From assembly GCF_901709675.1 (NCBI RefSeq), contig NC_051087.1, forward strand, positions 2,560,001-2,624,000: 64,000 bases of DNA. The letters are read 5' to 3'. Both the position numbers and the translations under genes were made by a program. The notes under the pieces are model-generated. The model had not been told where the DNA came from and made no database searches. It saw only the letters and a list, made by a program, of their open reading frames with translations. The stretch's first letter is position 1; each line of letters opens with the position of its first letter. The DNA comes from Syngnathus acus. Lineage: Eukaryota > Chordata > Actinopteri > Syngnathiformes > Syngnathidae. Below are positions 63,217-64,000 of the stretch, piece by piece.

Positions 63217-64000
63217 CACAGTTCTTTTTTTTTTTTTAAGACAAGCACGCGCTTCCTGTAGTCTCATATAAGGTGCACATATTGTTGATGTAAATACACT
63301 CAGTGATTCTTACCCACACGCTTTTAAAAACTTGCACACTTTTATTTTATATCGCAGCTATGCAATTTTTTAGCTTTTTTTTAAAACGCTTTTTGTAAGC
63401 GGAAAGAAAAACAAACATGCTGTCTGCTTTAAAAAGGAAAAAAAACAATGCGTAATTGTATGTGAGCCCATTCTGTTTGTTGGCATCAATGTTCAAAAAA
63501 GTACACTGAAAAGAAAAAACTAGGTAAAACTGATATTGTGCTTCCTTTTTTTGTTTCTTTTGCAATGATTTGAATCTTTTCATCCACTCTTGATGGCAGC
63601 TTTTGTAGAGGCCAAGACCAAAGGCACGCTTTCGTCCTCATCTTTCATCCAGCATTGGTTTGTTTTAATTGGGAAGTGCAGCGCCAAATGAATGGAAGCT
63701 CGGGCTTGACATGTTTGTGTATGGTGCAGTTCTTTACTGTGGTTGAGTCACTGTGAAAAAAAGTTGGCATTTCATTAAAAAAGCCTCCACTGAACACCTC
63801 TTGTTCACTTTTATAAAAAAAAAAAAAGAAAAAATCATTTTGCCAGGAATAAACTGGCAGGTTCAACCGATGTCATTGTTGTCTGGTGCGTTTACTGATT
63901 TTTTTTTTTTTTTCCCTGTGGAGTTTTCAGATGTCCAACTTTGTGAGTGATGATTGAACACACCTTGAGTCTACCGACGAACATGTGAGTACAGCGGAGG
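63217..64000 (+). other. coro2a: coro2a 3' untranslated region
   Basis: Non-coding sequence after the TAA, T-rich, with an AATAAA at 63848-63853. The window ends shortly after; no next gene is seen. Confidence 0.6.
63848..63853 (+). terminator. Polyadenylation signal of coro2a
   Basis: AATAAA in CCAGGAATAAACTGGCAGG, followed within about 30 bp by a GTTGTCTGGTG-like GT-rich stretch. Confidence 0.6.

Overview
The window is nuclear DNA from a teleost, probably a percomorph with compact introns. Its genes are split into many short exons with GT-AG (and two GC-AG) junctions. Intergenic and intronic DNA is AT-rich and carries microsatellites, small inverted-repeat elements and SINE remnants typical of fish. 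I cannot name the species. There is no sign of bacterial, viral or CRISPR content.

Layout, left to right. (1) About 1.4-13.0 kb (+): the 3' two-thirds of fam13a (17 exons, ending at a stop codon); the 5' end lies off the window. (2) 16.4-20.2 kb (+): ppm1k, the mitochondrial PP2C phosphatase of branched-chain amino-acid breakdown, complete. (3) 23.0-27.7 kb (+): an abcg2 half-transporter, complete. (4) 28.9-33.6 kb (-): pkd2 (polycystin-2 channel), complete, tail-to-tail with abcg2. (5) 36.2-39.0 kb (+): g3bp2 (stress-granule RNA-binding protein), complete, head-to-head with pkd2. (6) 41.7-49.1 kb (+): uso1 (p115 vesicle tether), complete, with two candidate microexons. (7) 59.2-63.2 kb (+): coro2a-like coronin, complete, with a candidate first exon at 50.5-50.8 kb and an 8.4 kb first intron.

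The order fam13a-ppm1k-abcg2-pkd2 matches the human 4q22 block in order and relative strand, without the HERC genes and NAP1L5. g3bp2 and uso1 are neighbours at human 4q21, and coro2a is on human chromosome 9, so the window joins an ancestral block to rearranged neighbours. The genes share no pathway; what they share is synteny. Exon models were assembled by hand from reading frame, splice consensus and remembered vertebrate family sequence. All seven join without frame breaks, which supports intact genes. Exon ends could be off by a base or two where I counted by eye.

I found no wholly new system. The points most worth a second look are: two GC-AG introns; two in-frame microexon candidates in uso1; a pair of ACGTGGC Golgi-stress-like elements one helical turn apart upstream of uso1; a double-hairpin foldback element upstream of ppm1k; CTCF-like sites whose orientation flips near the pkd2/g3bp2 junction; and a changed last position in the pkd2 EF-hand loop.
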